Positions 12,425 through 20,440 of a stretch of DNA of 64,000 nt are shown here, piece by piece. Numbering within the stretch: the stretch's first letter is position 1; each line of letters starts with the position of its first letter. The translations under genes were made by a program, and so were the position numbers. The notes under the pieces are model-generated. The model was given only the letters and a program-made list of their open reading frames with translations. It was not told the DNA's origin and did not search any database. The stretch is from Gemmatimonadota bacterium (GTDB lineage Bacteria; Gemmatimonadota; Gemmatimonadetes; Gemmatimonadales; GWC2-71-9), in the NCBI GenBank assembly GCA_016713435.1, contig JADJPD010000001.1, positions 1 to 64,000 of the forward strand, written 5' to 3'.

Positions 12425-13674
12425 GCAGGGCTCCCCTGGAGGGTGCGGGTGTAGGCAGCGGCGGTCAGCCGGGCGGGTTCTTCGAGGGAGAAGCGCGGGC
12501 CTTCGACCTCACGGCGCGCGTTGTCGGCCAGTTCGGCCCGCAGCGCGGGGTGGCGCAGCAGCGCCACGATCTGGTTGGTCATCGCGTCCACGTCCCAGAA
12601 GTCCACCTTGAAGGCGTTGGCGATGACCTCGGACACCCCGGCGGCGCGCGGCAGGATGCAGGGCGTGCCATGCCGCAGGCTCTCCAGCCCCACCAGCCCG
12701 AACGGCTCGCTCACCGAGGGCATGACGCAGACGTCGGCCAGGCGGTAGAGTCGCTGCACCTGGCGCCCCGCCACCGCGCCGGCAAAGTGCACCCGGTCCG
12801 CGATGCCGAGTTCGGCCGTCCGGTGCATGAGCCTGGGGAGCATGTCCCCCTGGCCCGCCACGACGAACTTGGCGCCGGGGACATGCGCTGCCACGCGCGC
12901 CGCCATCTCGATGAAGTAGTCGGGGCCCTTCTGCCACGTCACCCGGCCCAGGAAGAGCACCACCGGCACCCGCGCGCCGGCGCCGCGGGCGCGGAACGGG
13001 GAATCAGCCGGGAGGTCGGGGGCCACCGCGTCGGGGTCGATTCCCCAGTGCACCACGTCGATCTTCCCCGCCGGGATGCCGTACCGCTCCACGCAGGTGC
13101 GCTTGAGCGCGTGACTGTTGGCCACCACCCGATCGGCCGCCTGCATCCCGGCGTGCTCCCGGCGGCAGATCTCCGGATTGGCGCCGGTCCCGGCGCGGTC
13201 GTGCTCGGTGGCGTGGATATGCGCGATGAGGGGCTTGCCGGAGACGGCGCGCGCCGCGAGCCCGGCCGCGAAGGTGATCCAGTCGTGGGTGTCGATCACG
13301 TCGTGCGCCTCACGCGCCGCGATCCCCCCCGCCAGCGCGGCGTAGCGCGCCACCTCCTCGAAGAGGTCCGCGCCATAGACCGCGCCCGGCGCCCGGCTCG
13401 CGCGCCGCAGGGTGCTGAAGATCTCCTGGTACTCCGCGGCCCCGCCGTAGGGGGTCATCGGCGACGGCACCCGGTGCATCACCAGCTCCTCCGCGGCGCC
13501 GTCGGCGCTCACCAGCCGCAGCTCCGGCAGGGGCGACTGCTCCGCGGGAAAGGGCACCACCAGCGTCACGCCTACTCGGTTCCGCAACAGTCCCTTGACC
13601 AGTCCCACCGTCGCGGTGGCGAGTCCCCCGGCCTGGAACGGCGGGAACTCCCAGCCGAACATCAGCACTCGCAC
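12421..13674 (-). CDS. GT4-family glycosyltransferase (glycogen-synthase-like)
   Basis: 417 residues from GTG 13674, where VRVLMFGWEFPPFQAGGLAT gives the usual beta-strand plus glycine-rich donor-loop start; an in-frame ATG at 13740 would add a low-complexity tail and is less likely. GT-B fold: VIDTHDWITFAAG in the N-domain, RVPVVLFLGRVTWQKGPDYF and PSVSEPFGLVGLESLRHGTP (the E-x7-E nucleotide-sugar motif) in the C-domain. Likely uses ADP- or UDP-glucose to elongate a glucan, inferred from pairing with the GH57 gene. Confidence 0.85.
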   Translation of the reverse strand: MRVLMFGWEFPPFQAGGLATATVGLVKGLLRNRVGVTLVVPFPAEQSPLPELRLVSADGAAEELVMHRVPSPMTPYGGAAEYQEIFSTLRRASRAPGAVYGADLFEEVARYAALAGGIAAREAHDVIDTHDWITFAAGLAARAVSGKPLIAHIHATEHDRAGTGANPEICRREHAGMQAADRVVANSHALKRTCVERYGIPAGKIDVVHWGIDPDAVAPDLPADSPFRARGAGARVPVVLFLGRVTWQKGPDYFIEMAARVAAHVPGAKFVVAGQGDMLPRLMHRTAELGIADRVHFAGAVAGRQVQRLYRLADVCVMPSVSEPFGLVGLESLRHGTPCILPRAAGVSEVIANAFKVDFWDVDAMTNQIVALLRHPALRAELADNARREVEGPRFSLEEPARLTAAAYTRTLQGSPA

Positions 13675-14001
13675 GGCTGCTCCATGGCGACCCGGGGCCA
13701 CTCCGCGCCCCGCATGGCCCGCCGGGTGCTCTGTTCCCACCGCGCGAGGATCCGGAGCACCCCCTCGCGGGCCGTCCCGTACCGGGGAGGGATCGCCGTG
13801 GTGGCGCGGGGGACGGAGTGGACGGAGTCATGGGTCCTCCAGCGCGGGGAGCGGGAAACCAACCGGACGGCGCCTGCCGGATGCGCTATCAAGCCCGGGA
13901 CCCCGCTCCCGGTTCCCGACCGCCGCCACGGAACCGATCGCCCCTCCACGGCGTTCTTGGGCGGAATCGAGCCCGTCCCCTCTCTTAGTGGAGCCCGTCC
14001 G
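13675..14001. other. Divergent intergenic region
   Basis: 327 bp between the leftward GT4/GH57 pair and the rightward DoxX/NmrA pair. It must hold both promoters but I see no convincing -35/-10 pair. A minus-strand reading frame ending at 13662 (TAREGVLRILARWEQSTRRA) looks mildly protein-like and might be a small or decayed gene; not enough to call. Confidence 0.4.
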
Positions 14002-14409
14002 ATGTCCCCCATGCCGCTCGGCCGCACGGCCACCATGGTCAGCTGGGCCTGCCAGCTCACGGCCGCCGTGATCCTCGGCCAGACCCTCTTCTTCAAGTTC
14101 ACCGGCGCGCCGGAGAGCCGGTACATCTTCAGCACCCTCGGCATCGAGCCCTGGGGTCGCCTGGGCACCGCCGTGGCGGAGCTCGTCGCGGTGGCATTGC
14201 TGCTGTACCCGAAGACGCCGGTCCTCGGCGCGGTGCTGGCCGTCGGCCTGATGGGCGGCGCGCTGATGAGCCACCTCACCCGGCTTGGCATCGAGGTCCA
14301 GGGCGACCACGGCCTGCTCTTCAAGCTGGCGCTCACCGTGATGGTGGCGGCACTGGTGGTGGTGGCGCTGCGCCGGCGGGAGCTGCCCCTCGTCGGGGAA
14401 CGCTTCTAG
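14002..14409 (+). CDS. DoxX-family integral membrane protein
   Basis: 135 residues with four hydrophobic segments: TMVSWACQLTAAVILGQTLF, LGTAVAELVAVALLLYP, TPVLGAVLAVGLMGGALMSH and LALTVMVAALVVVAL. The motif FFKFTGAPESRYIFSTLGIEPWGR is typical of DoxX/DoxX-like proteins with YIFSTLG. These are inner-membrane proteins of unclear redox or respiratory role. The stop codon overlaps the downstream GTG start (TAGTG), so the two genes are coupled. Confidence 0.8.
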   Translation: MSPMPLGRTATMVSWACQLTAAVILGQTLFFKFTGAPESRYIFSTLGIEPWGRLGTAVAELVAVALLLYPKTPVLGAVLAVGLMGGALMSHLTRLGIEVQGDHGLLFKLALTVMVAALVVVALRRRELPLVGERF

Positions 14410-15032
14410 TGCGGCTGGCCGTCTTCGGCGGCACGGGTCGCGTCGGCAGCCGGGTGATCGCCTCCGCCCTCGCCGCCGGTCATGCCGTGCATGCGCTGGC
14501 GCGCGACCCGGCCCGCCTGCCGCCACGCCCCGGGCTCTCCTGCGTGACGGGCGACGCCACCGACCCCGTCGCGGTGCGGGCCACCCTCGAGGGTACCGAG
14601 GCGGTGATCAGTGCCCTTGGCGGCGGCCCGGTGGAGCGGCCCGGCACCGTGCTCTCCGACGGCATGCGGCAGATCGTCGCTGCCATGGCGCACGCCGGGC
14701 TCTTCCGCGTGGCCGCGGTCGCCGGCAGCGGTATCCTGGATCATCCCGTGGGCGGCCTTCGGGGGGAGGCCCCGGACTTTCCCGCCGTCTATCGCGCCAT
14801 CAATGCCGAGCATCTCGGCACCTGGCGGGCACTGCGGCAGAGCGATCTCGCCTGGACCCTGGCCTGCTGCCCGGACCTGGTGGATGGGGAGGGGGGCGGC
14901 CGGTACCGGGTGACGGCCGACCAGCTGCCCGAGGGCGCCACCCGGATCGCGGTGGGCGATGTCGCCGCCTTCCTGCTCACGCAGGTGGAATACATGACCT
15001 TCCTTCGGCGGCGCGTGGGACTCGGGGACTGA
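14409..15032 (+). CDS. NAD(P)-binding NmrA-like/atypical SDR protein
   Basis: 207 residues from the GTG at 14409. The N-terminus VRLAVFGGTGRVGSRVIASA carries the atypical-SDR GGTGxxG cofactor motif; GLSCVTGDATDP and AVISALGGGP follow the NmrA/HSCARG pattern. The usual catalytic YxxxK is not evident, so it may be a flavin reductase-type or regulatory NAD(P) binder. Coupled to the DoxX gene, a pairing common in small redox operons. Intact. Confidence 0.8.
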   Translation: MRLAVFGGTGRVGSRVIASALAAGHAVHALARDPARLPPRPGLSCVTGDATDPVAVRATLEGTEAVISALGGGPVERPGTVLSDGMRQIVAAMAHAGLFRVAAVAGSGILDHPVGGLRGEAPDFPAVYRAINAEHLGTWRALRQSDLAWTLACCPDLVDGEGGGRYRVTADQLPEGATRIAVGDVAAFLLTQVEYMTFLRRRVGLGD

Positions 15033-15042
15033 CCGCTGCACA

Positions 15043-15069
15043 CGTTCCATCCGTTCCATCCGTTCCATG
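15043..15069. repeat. Three tandem 9-bp repeats
   Basis: CGTTCCATC, CGTTCCATC, CGTTCCATG in tandem, just after the NmrA-like stop. Short microsatellite-like run without obvious function. Confidence 0.8.
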
Positions 15070-15095
15070 GGTGGCACGCGATCGGGCATTCCGCC

Positions 15096-15151
15096 GTTGC
15101 ACATGTTGCAGCGCGCGCGGCTCACCAGTTTCGTACATCAACATGTGCAAC
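15096..15151. promoter_or_regulatory. Perfect 13-bp inverted repeat, possible dual operator
   Basis: GTTGCACATGTTG at 15096-15108 is repeated in perfect inversion as CAACATGTGCAAC at 15139-15151, 30 bp apart. Each arm contains the near-palindrome ACATGT. It lies 120 bp upstream of the secreted hydrolase and would suit two binding sites of a dimeric repressor, or a long hairpin. No U-run follows, so a terminator is less likely. Confidence 0.5.
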
Positions 15152-15271
15152 CCGGAGTGGCTAACGAGCGTCCTACCTCCATTCGCGTGATCGCCCGGCG
15201 CCAGCGGAATCCTCCCCTGGCCGCGGGCGCGCCCCACGCGTGGGGCGGCCCCGCCGCCGGGAGGACGCCGC

Positions 15272-16745
15272 GTGTCGCGATTCCAGCGCCTGCTCGTGAC
15301 CGGGCTCCTCCTCGGGGCGCTGCCTCCATCCGGCGCCCAGGCCAGCCAGCTCGCCACCGCCAGCCGCGGCGGCACCGGCCTCGCCTGGCTTCCCGCAGGC
15401 CAGGTGGTGGAGCGGGTCACCAGCCGGTCCAATCGCCAGCAGCAGTACGCCGCCTTCCTCCCGTCGCGCTACAGCACCGACCAGGCATGGCCGGTCCTCG
15501 TGGTCCTCGATCCCCGCGGGCGCGCGCTGCTCCCGCTGGACCGGGTGCGCGAGGTGGCCGACCGGCTCGGGTACATCGTGCTCAGCTCCTGGAACTCGCG
15601 GAGTGACGAGCCCGAGGACCACAACGCCGACGCCATCAACGCCATCCTCGACGACGCCGACCGCCTGCTCAGCATCGACCCCCACCGGATCTACCTCGTG
15701 GGCCAGTCGGGGACGGCGCGCGGCAGCTGGATCTTCGGGTACAGCCTGCGCGGGAACGTCGCGGGGATCATCGGGTACGGCGCCGGGACCCCAGGGACTT
15801 CCCGCTCGAGCAACCGGGCCCGGGGGGGGCCGCCGGCCCGGACTTCTTCGGCGCGGCGGGCATCGATGACTACAACTTCGACGAGATGTGGGCGCTCGAC
15901 GCCCGCCTCGACAGCGTCGGCATCCGGCACCACATCGGCTGGTTCGACGGCGTCCACGCGTGGCCCGGGGCGGCCGACCTGGCGGAGGCCGTCGAGTGGA
16001 TGCACCTCCAGGCCATGCGCCGGGGCCTGCTGGCCGCCGATCGCCCCTGGATCGATGCGCTGTACCGCAGCCGCCTCGGTGACGCCGCGATGATGCGGGC
16101 CGCCGGGGCCTCCTATCGCGCCTGGCGCCGGTTCCGCGCCATCGAGACCGACTTTGCCGGGCTGCACGACATCGCCGCCGCCACCGAGCACCGGCGCGAG
16201 CTGGAGCGGCAGCCGGGCGTCTTCCAGGCGGAGCGGCATCTGGGGGAGCTGGTGCGTCAGCAGGAGGCGTTCAACCGGACGCTGGGCGAGGTCCTGGGCG
16301 ACCTGCGCCGCACCAGCCAGCCGCTCGCCACCAGCTGGCGACGCCTGGGCCTCGACGGGCTGGTGGAACGCGCCCGGGACCCCGCCGACACCATGGGTGC
16401 CCACGCGGCCCGGCGCGCGCTGGAGCAGGTGTGGGTCTACACCTCGTTCTACGAGCCGCGGGAGCACCTGGTGCGCCAGGACCCACGGCGTGCCCTCGCC
16501 CTGCTGGCCATCGCCGAGCGGCTGCGACCCGCCGACCCCGCCGTGGCCCTCTACCGGGCGGAGGCCCTGGCGCGGCTCGGTCGCTCGGCAGAAGCGCGCG
16601 AGGCGCTGGTCACCGCCGCGCGCGGCGGGCGCTGCCCGAAGCGCTCGACCGCGACCCGACCCTCACGGCGCTCCGGGCGGACGCCGGCTCGCGGGCGGTG
16701 CTGGCGCGGCTCACGGCTGCCGGAGACCCATCGCGGGGCTCGTAG
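15272..16745 (+). CDS. Secreted alpha/beta-hydrolase-like protein with C-terminal helical/TPR-like region (frameshifted)
   Basis: Starts at GTG 15272 with a signal peptide (MSRFQRLLVTGLLLGALPPSGAQA). The core looks like an esterase/PHB-depolymerase-type hydrolase: AFLPSRYSTDQAWPVLVVLD, LSIDPHRIYLVGQSGTARGS (nucleophile elbow G-x-S-G), and, after a frame change near 15805, HHIGWFDGVHAWPGAADLAE (likely catalytic histidine). The second half is helical with a TPR-like stretch (RALALLAIAERLRPADPAVALYRAEALARLG). Another frame change near 16640 leads to the TAG at 16743. Preceded by the 13-bp inverted repeat. Substrate unknown. Confidence 0.65.
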
Positions 16746-16804
16746 CCCGGTCCTCGCGGGCCCGCTCCGCCAAGCCGTGGGTGGGGAACGGCCGGAACGC
16801 AGAT

Positions 16805-16835
16805 CCGCCCCCGGCGATGACATCGCCGGGGGCGG
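16805..16835. terminator. Perfect 14-bp stem-loop, bidirectional terminator candidate
   Basis: CCGCCCCCGGCGAT (16805-16818), loop GAC, then its exact reverse complement (16822-16835). It lies 60 bp after the hydrolase stop and 10 bp beyond the 3' end of the leftward tRNA-Ile remnant, so it originally ended one or both transcripts. No T-run on either side. Confidence 0.65.
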
Positions 16836-16844
16836 TCGAATGAG

Positions 16845-16886
16845 TGGGCCTGGGTAGAGTTGAACTACCGACCTCACGCTTATCAG
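16845..16886 (-). tRNA. tRNA-Ile(GAT) 3' remnant marking the prophage left attachment site
   Basis: Read on the minus strand, this 42-bp piece runs CTGATAA (isoleucine GAT anticodon loop), the 3' side of the anticodon stem, the variable loop, a complete T-arm (GGTAG-TTCAACT-CTACC), the 3' acceptor strand CAGGCCC and discriminator A. The 5' half of a tRNA is absent: beyond 16886 the sequence is unrelated. This is the remnant expected when a phage integrates into a tRNA gene by recombination from the anticodon loop to the 3' end. The restored full tRNA should lie at the other end, right of this window. Confidence 0.85.
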
Positions 16887-17043
16887 CTCCCATCTGAGAA
16901 ATCGCAATTTTTCCAAGCGCGCAATCTAACTACTCTTACGCCTCACGCCCTCCCCGCAATTTGGGCCCAAAATCCTCTCGATTTGGCCCCGCGGCGGAAC
17001 CTTTGCGGAACCCAGGAAAGGACCCGGCCCCGGCAGGTAGTGC

Positions 17044-17931
17044 GTGGCTGAGAAGCTCCCCTGGTTTCCGTTCTACGGGTACCTGTTCTTCGACGACGAA
17101 GCCGTCAAGCTGATGGACGACGCCGGAGTGGGGCGGTACCTCCGCCTCCTCTGGCACCAGTGGATCCACGGCTCCGTGCCGACCGAGCCGCCGGCCCTGG
17201 CCCGTCTCCTCCGCGTCGAGCCTTCTGCCGTCGAGGAGCTGCTTCCCGTCTTTCCCACGAGCGCGGACGGCCGGCGCCGGAATCCCAAGCTGGAGGAGAT
17301 CCGCGCCGAGCAGGAGGCGGCTCGCGAAGGACGGCGCCGGGGCGGGCTCGCCGCGCGGGGAAACCTGCTCCGCGGTCGCTCGGCCGGCTCCCCTCCCGGC
17401 TCAGCCGGAGACTCAGCCGACCCTCAGCCGGACGCGCTGCCTCCGGCTGACGCCCCGCGCGAGCCTTCGGCTGATGCTCCGGCACACTCCTCGGCTGCTA
17501 TCCCGGCTGCCCACCGGCTACGCGCGTTTGAGTCTTTGTCTTCTTCTCAGTCTCTATCTCCAGCAGAGGGGGGTGCAGGGGGGAGATCCGGCCCGGCCGG
17601 GCTCGAGCCGGCGCTCCAGGTCGCCCGCGCCGCGAACGAGGGCCTCCGGGCGAACCCGCACCTCGGCGCCGAGGGCGACCTACACCCGCTTCGGGCGGAC
17701 CTCGCCACGCAGGCGGTCGCCGACTGGCTCGCCGCCGGCATTCCGCTCGACCTGATCTGCACGACCGTGCGCGAGGTAGCGGTGCGGTTTCGGCCGAACG
17801 TCCGCGCCCGGCGGATCGCGTCGTTCGCGTACTTCGACGCGGCCGTGCGCGCCGCCGACGCGGAACGCACCGCGGCGGCCACGCTCAGGCTCCCCTCCAC
17901 CGCGCCGGTGCTCCGCGAGGTAACCGCGTGA
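17044..17931 (+). CDS. Phage replication protein, DUF1376-like
   Basis: 295 residues. The N-terminus (KLPWFPFYGYLFFDDEAVKL, GVGRYLRLLWHQWIHGSVP, LLRVEPSAVEELLPVF) matches the DUF1376/YdaU-type domain, a winged-helix-like domain of phage replication initiators. A Pro/Ala/Ser-rich linker (~residues 110-175) joins it to a C-terminal domain (LATQAVADWLAAGIPLDLIC). It directly precedes a DnaC-like loader with 4-bp overlap, the usual initiator-loader pair. First gene right of the attachment site; start at GTG 17044. Confidence 0.7.
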   Translation: MAEKLPWFPFYGYLFFDDEAVKLMDDAGVGRYLRLLWHQWIHGSVPTEPPALARLLRVEPSAVEELLPVFPTSADGRRRNPKLEEIRAEQEAAREGRRRGGLAARGNLLRGRSAGSPPGSAGDSADPQPDALPPADAPREPSADAPAHSSAAIPAAHRLRAFESLSSSQSLSPAEGGAGGRSGPAGLEPALQVARAANEGLRANPHLGAEGDLHPLRADLATQAVADWLAAGIPLDLICTTVREVAVRFRPNVRARRIASFAYFDAAVRAADAERTAAATLRLPSTAPVLREVTA

Positions 17932-18737
17932 CGGTGCCGACCCGTGCCGGCTCCGACGAGACCGTGCGGTCGGGGTCTTGCCCCTGTGGGGCGACCTTCG
18001 AGCAGCGCGCCCTGCTCTTCGAAGGCCGGGCCCTCTTCGCCACGCCGTCGCGCTGCCCCGCCTGCCTTCGGGCGCAGGCCGAGCGCGAGGAGGCGCGAGA
18101 GCGGGAGCGGCGGGCCGTCGCGGAGGCGGCCACGCGCGCGGCCCGGCTTGCCGAGCTCGCCGTGCCCCCGCTCTACACCGAGGTCTCGCTCGACGCCTTC
18201 CGCCTTCACGGGGATCGCGCCGCGCAGGCCCGGCAGGCCACCGCGCTCCGCATCGCCCGGCGCTACGTCGCCGCCTGGCCCCAGGTCGAAGTCCTGCTCC
18301 TCTTCCAGGGCGGTCCCGGCACCGGGAAGGGCCACCTCGCGTGGTCACTCGCCAAGGCTGTGGTGTCCGAACACGGCGGGTCCGCCCGGGTCGTCAAGCT
18401 CGCCCGGCTGATCCGCGACCTGCGGGAGCCGTGGCGCAGCAAGGAGGGCGCGGGCGAGGAGCGGCGCCTCCGGGCGTACCGGGTGCCGGACCTGCTGGTG
18501 ATCGACGAGGTGTCCCGCCACGCCTTCTACGGCCAGAGCGTGCAGCAGCACCTCTACGACGTGCTCGACGATCGGCTCGAGCACCAGCGCCCGACGATCC
18601 TCACCACCAACGAGACCGACGCGGGCATTGCTGAGATCCTGGGTCCCGCCCTGCTCGACCGCCTGCAGGGGTCGGGCGGCGTGGTCCGCTTCGGCGACGC
18701 GAGCTGGCGCACCCGGCCGCTGGAGGCGACGGCGTGA
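17928..18737 (+). CDS. DnaC-like helicase-loader ATPase
   Basis: 269 residues. The N-terminal ~50 residues hold CPCG...CPAC pairs that may bind zinc. The AAA+ core has Walker A (FQGGPGTGKGHLAWSLAKA), Walker B (PDLLVIDEVSR) and sensor region (TILTTNETDAGIAEILGPAL) ending LLDRLQG, as in DnaC/IstB proteins. Expected to load the host replicative helicase at the phage origin, with the DUF1376-like protein. Overlaps both neighbours by 4 bp. Confidence 0.85.
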   Translation: MTVPTRAGSDETVRSGSCPCGATFEQRALLFEGRALFATPSRCPACLRAQAEREEARERERRAVAEAATRAARLAELAVPPLYTEVSLDAFRLHGDRAAQARQATALRIARRYVAAWPQVEVLLLFQGGPGTGKGHLAWSLAKAVVSEHGGSARVVKLARLIRDLREPWRSKEGAGEERRLRAYRVPDLLVIDEVSRHAFYGQSVQQHLYDVLDDRLEHQRPTILTTNETDAGIAEILGPALLDRLQGSGGVVRFGDASWRTRPLEATA

Positions 18738-19111
18738 CCCTCGCCACCCTGGTGCTCCCCTTCGGCGTGCTCGTGCCCGACAACCGCCGGATGACTCGGA
18801 CGGTGAGGGGCCGCGTGCTCCTCACCACCCGCTACCGCGAGGGGAAGCGGGCCATCACTCTCCTCGCCCGCACGCAGTACCGCGGCCGGCCAATGGTCGG
18901 GCCCTTGGAGCTCCGGGCGCGCGTCTTCTTCCCCGACCACCGGCGCCGCGACCCCGGCAACCTCCGGAAGGCCCTGACCGACGCCCTCACCGCCGTCTGC
19001 TACGCCGACGACGCCCAGCTCTGGCGTGAGGTGTGGGAGCGGGCGGGCGTGGACCGGGGCAATCCCCGGGTCGAAGTGGTCATCCGTCCGTTCTGCGAGA
19101 GTGCCGCGTGA
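18734..19111 (+). CDS. rusA: RusA-like Holliday-junction resolvase
   Basis: 125 residues. Homodimeric endonuclease that resolves recombination and replication junctions. Seen are the RusA acidic motifs: DHRRRDPGNLRKALTDALTAVCYADDAQLW contains the D-x2-N-x2-K-x3-D-L and final DD metal-binding residues (shown here only as a description of positions ~68-97). Start GTG at 18734 overlaps the loader gene. Fits a replication/recombination cassette. Confidence 0.85.
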   Translation: MTLATLVLPFGVLVPDNRRMTRTVRGRVLLTTRYREGKRAITLLARTQYRGRPMVGPLELRARVFFPDHRRRDPGNLRKALTDALTAVCYADDAQLWREVWERAGVDRGNPRVEVVIRPFCESAA

Positions 19112-19764
19112 GGGTTGCGGCCACAGTGGACACCCGTTCCGCGCTCCGGCTCACGGGCGCCGTGCTCCGGCAGTTCGACTACGCCGTGGCCCGCGCGCTC
19201 AACCTCACGGCCACCGACTTCCAGGCGGCCGAGCGCCAGCGGATCGAGGCGCGGTTCACCCTGCGCCGGCGCGACTTCGTGCTCCGCACCGTGAAGATCG
19301 AGCGGGCGGGCTTCGCCCGCCGGGGCAAGCTGTACGCGGACGTCGGCATCGACCCCAGGCGGGACATCCTGGCCAAGTTCGAGCCGGGCGGGCTCAAGCG
19401 GGCGCGGGGTGGCGGAGCCCTGGCGGTGCCGCAGGAGGTGCGGCGGAGCCAGACCGAGGTGATCCCCAAGGGCCGGCGCCCGCGGGCCTTCCACTTCCGC
19501 GTCCACCGCACCCAGCGCGGCGCGGTGCAGCTCAAGGGTGAGAAGCGGACCTTCATCCTCGAGCAGGGCTTCCTGCGCGGCGGAATCTTCCAGCGCGTCG
19601 GCCGCGGCCGGCGGTCGACTGTCCGCCTGCTCTACCTCTTCACCCGCGCGGTACCGATCGCGCCCGATCTCCGCTTTGTCGAGACCGCGCGGAAAGTTTG
19701 CCAGACGCGTTTCACGTCAAACTTCCAGCGCGCCTTCGTCGAGGCGCTTCGAGGGGCGCGCTGA
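19108..19764 (+). CDS. Phage protein of unknown function
   Basis: 218 residues from the GTG at 19108, which overlaps the RusA stop by 4 bp. Basic protein rich in arginine (RIEARFTLRRRDFVLRTVKI, GFARRGKLYADVGIDP, RAVPIAPDLRFVETARKVCQ). The general look resembles tail-completion (gpZ-type) proteins, but its place before the terminase is atypical for one. Not assigned. Confidence 0.6.
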   Translation: MRVAATVDTRSALRLTGAVLRQFDYAVARALNLTATDFQAAERQRIEARFTLRRRDFVLRTVKIERAGFARRGKLYADVGIDPRRDILAKFEPGGLKRARGGGALAVPQEVRRSQTEVIPKGRRPRAFHFRVHRTQRGAVQLKGEKRTFILEQGFLRGGIFQRVGRGRRSTVRLLYLFTRAVPIAPDLRFVETARKVCQTRFTSNFQRAFVEALRGAR

Positions 19765-19813
19765 CCGTGCAACCGCCCGTGGTGCGTTGGCTTACGTAGG
19801 TACCTCCATCACA

Positions 19814-19831
19814 GCGACCCGCGGGGGTCGC
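19814..19831. other. Stem-loop in the gap before the packaging region
   Basis: GCGACCC-GCGG-GGGTCGC, a perfect 7-bp stem with a tetraloop, in the only sizeable gap (19,765-19,900) between the replication and packaging genes. Could be a weak terminator or part of a cos/pac region; nothing decides. Confidence 0.4.
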
Positions 19832-19900
19832 ACGAGTGCGGGATTTCTCTAGGCAAAGGCTTCGGCGGTTTCGGGACTTCGTTTCTCAAAAGGAGGCGCG

Positions 19901-20440
19901 GTGCAGGTCGAGCTGTGGGCGGTGGAGAAGGTAGTTCCCTACGCGCGCAACCCGCGCAAGAATGGGGACGCGGTGGCGAAGGTGGCCGCCTCGATCAAGG
20001 AGTTCGGCTTCCGGCAGCCCATCGTCGTGGACGCCGAGGGGGTGGTGATCGTGGGCCACACCCGCCTCGAGGCCGCGCGGCAACTCGGGATCACCCAGGT
20101 GCCGGTGCACGTCGCGACCGGCCTCACGCCGGCGCAGGTGAAGGCGTACCGGATCGCCGACAACCGCACCCACGAGGAGGCGGAGTGGGACAAGGCGCTC
20201 TTGGCACTCGAGGTGGAGGAGCTGGGCGGGCTGGGCTACGACACGGCACTCACCGGCTTCGAGCAGGACGAGCTGGCCTCCCTGCTCGGCAACGTGGACC
20301 CCGCCGATCTCGACCCCGGCGAGGGCCGCTACAAGGAACAGTACGGCGTCATCGTCGTCTGCCGCGACGAGGCGGAACAGCAGACCGTGTACGAACGGCT
20401 CCAGACGGAGGGCTATACCGTGAAGGTGGTGGTGACCTGA
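19901..20440 (+). CDS. ParB-like (ParB/Srx superfamily) protein
   Basis: 179 residues. A strong ribosome site (AAAAGGAGG, 19888-19896) selects GTG 19901. Seen: VVPYARNPRKNGDAVAKVAA, SIKEFGFRQPIVVDAEGVVI, VGHTRLEAARQLG (the G-H-x-R-x2-A motif of ParB N-terminal domains) and YRIADNRTHEEAEWD. Phage copies of this domain can be nucleases or DNA-binding adaptors and often sit beside terminases or modification genes. The next gene starts on its stop codon (TGATG). Confidence 0.85.
   Translation: MQVELWAVEKVVPYARNPRKNGDAVAKVAASIKEFGFRQPIVVDAEGVVIVGHTRLEAARQLGITQVPVHVATGLTPAQVKAYRIADNRTHEEAEWDKALLALEVEELGGLGYDTALTGFEQDELASLLGNVDPADLDPGEGRYKEQYGVIVVCRDEAEQQTVYERLQTEGYTVKVVVT

Noticed and set aside
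15043..15069. Tandem repeats considered as a CRISPR start
   Set aside because: Repeat unit is 9 bp with no spacers.
16887..17043. Search for the 5' half of the tRNA or an integrase beside the left attachment site
   Set aside because: Sequence right of the anticodon loop does not fold as a tRNA and holds no gene; 157 bp of AT-richer phage arm only.
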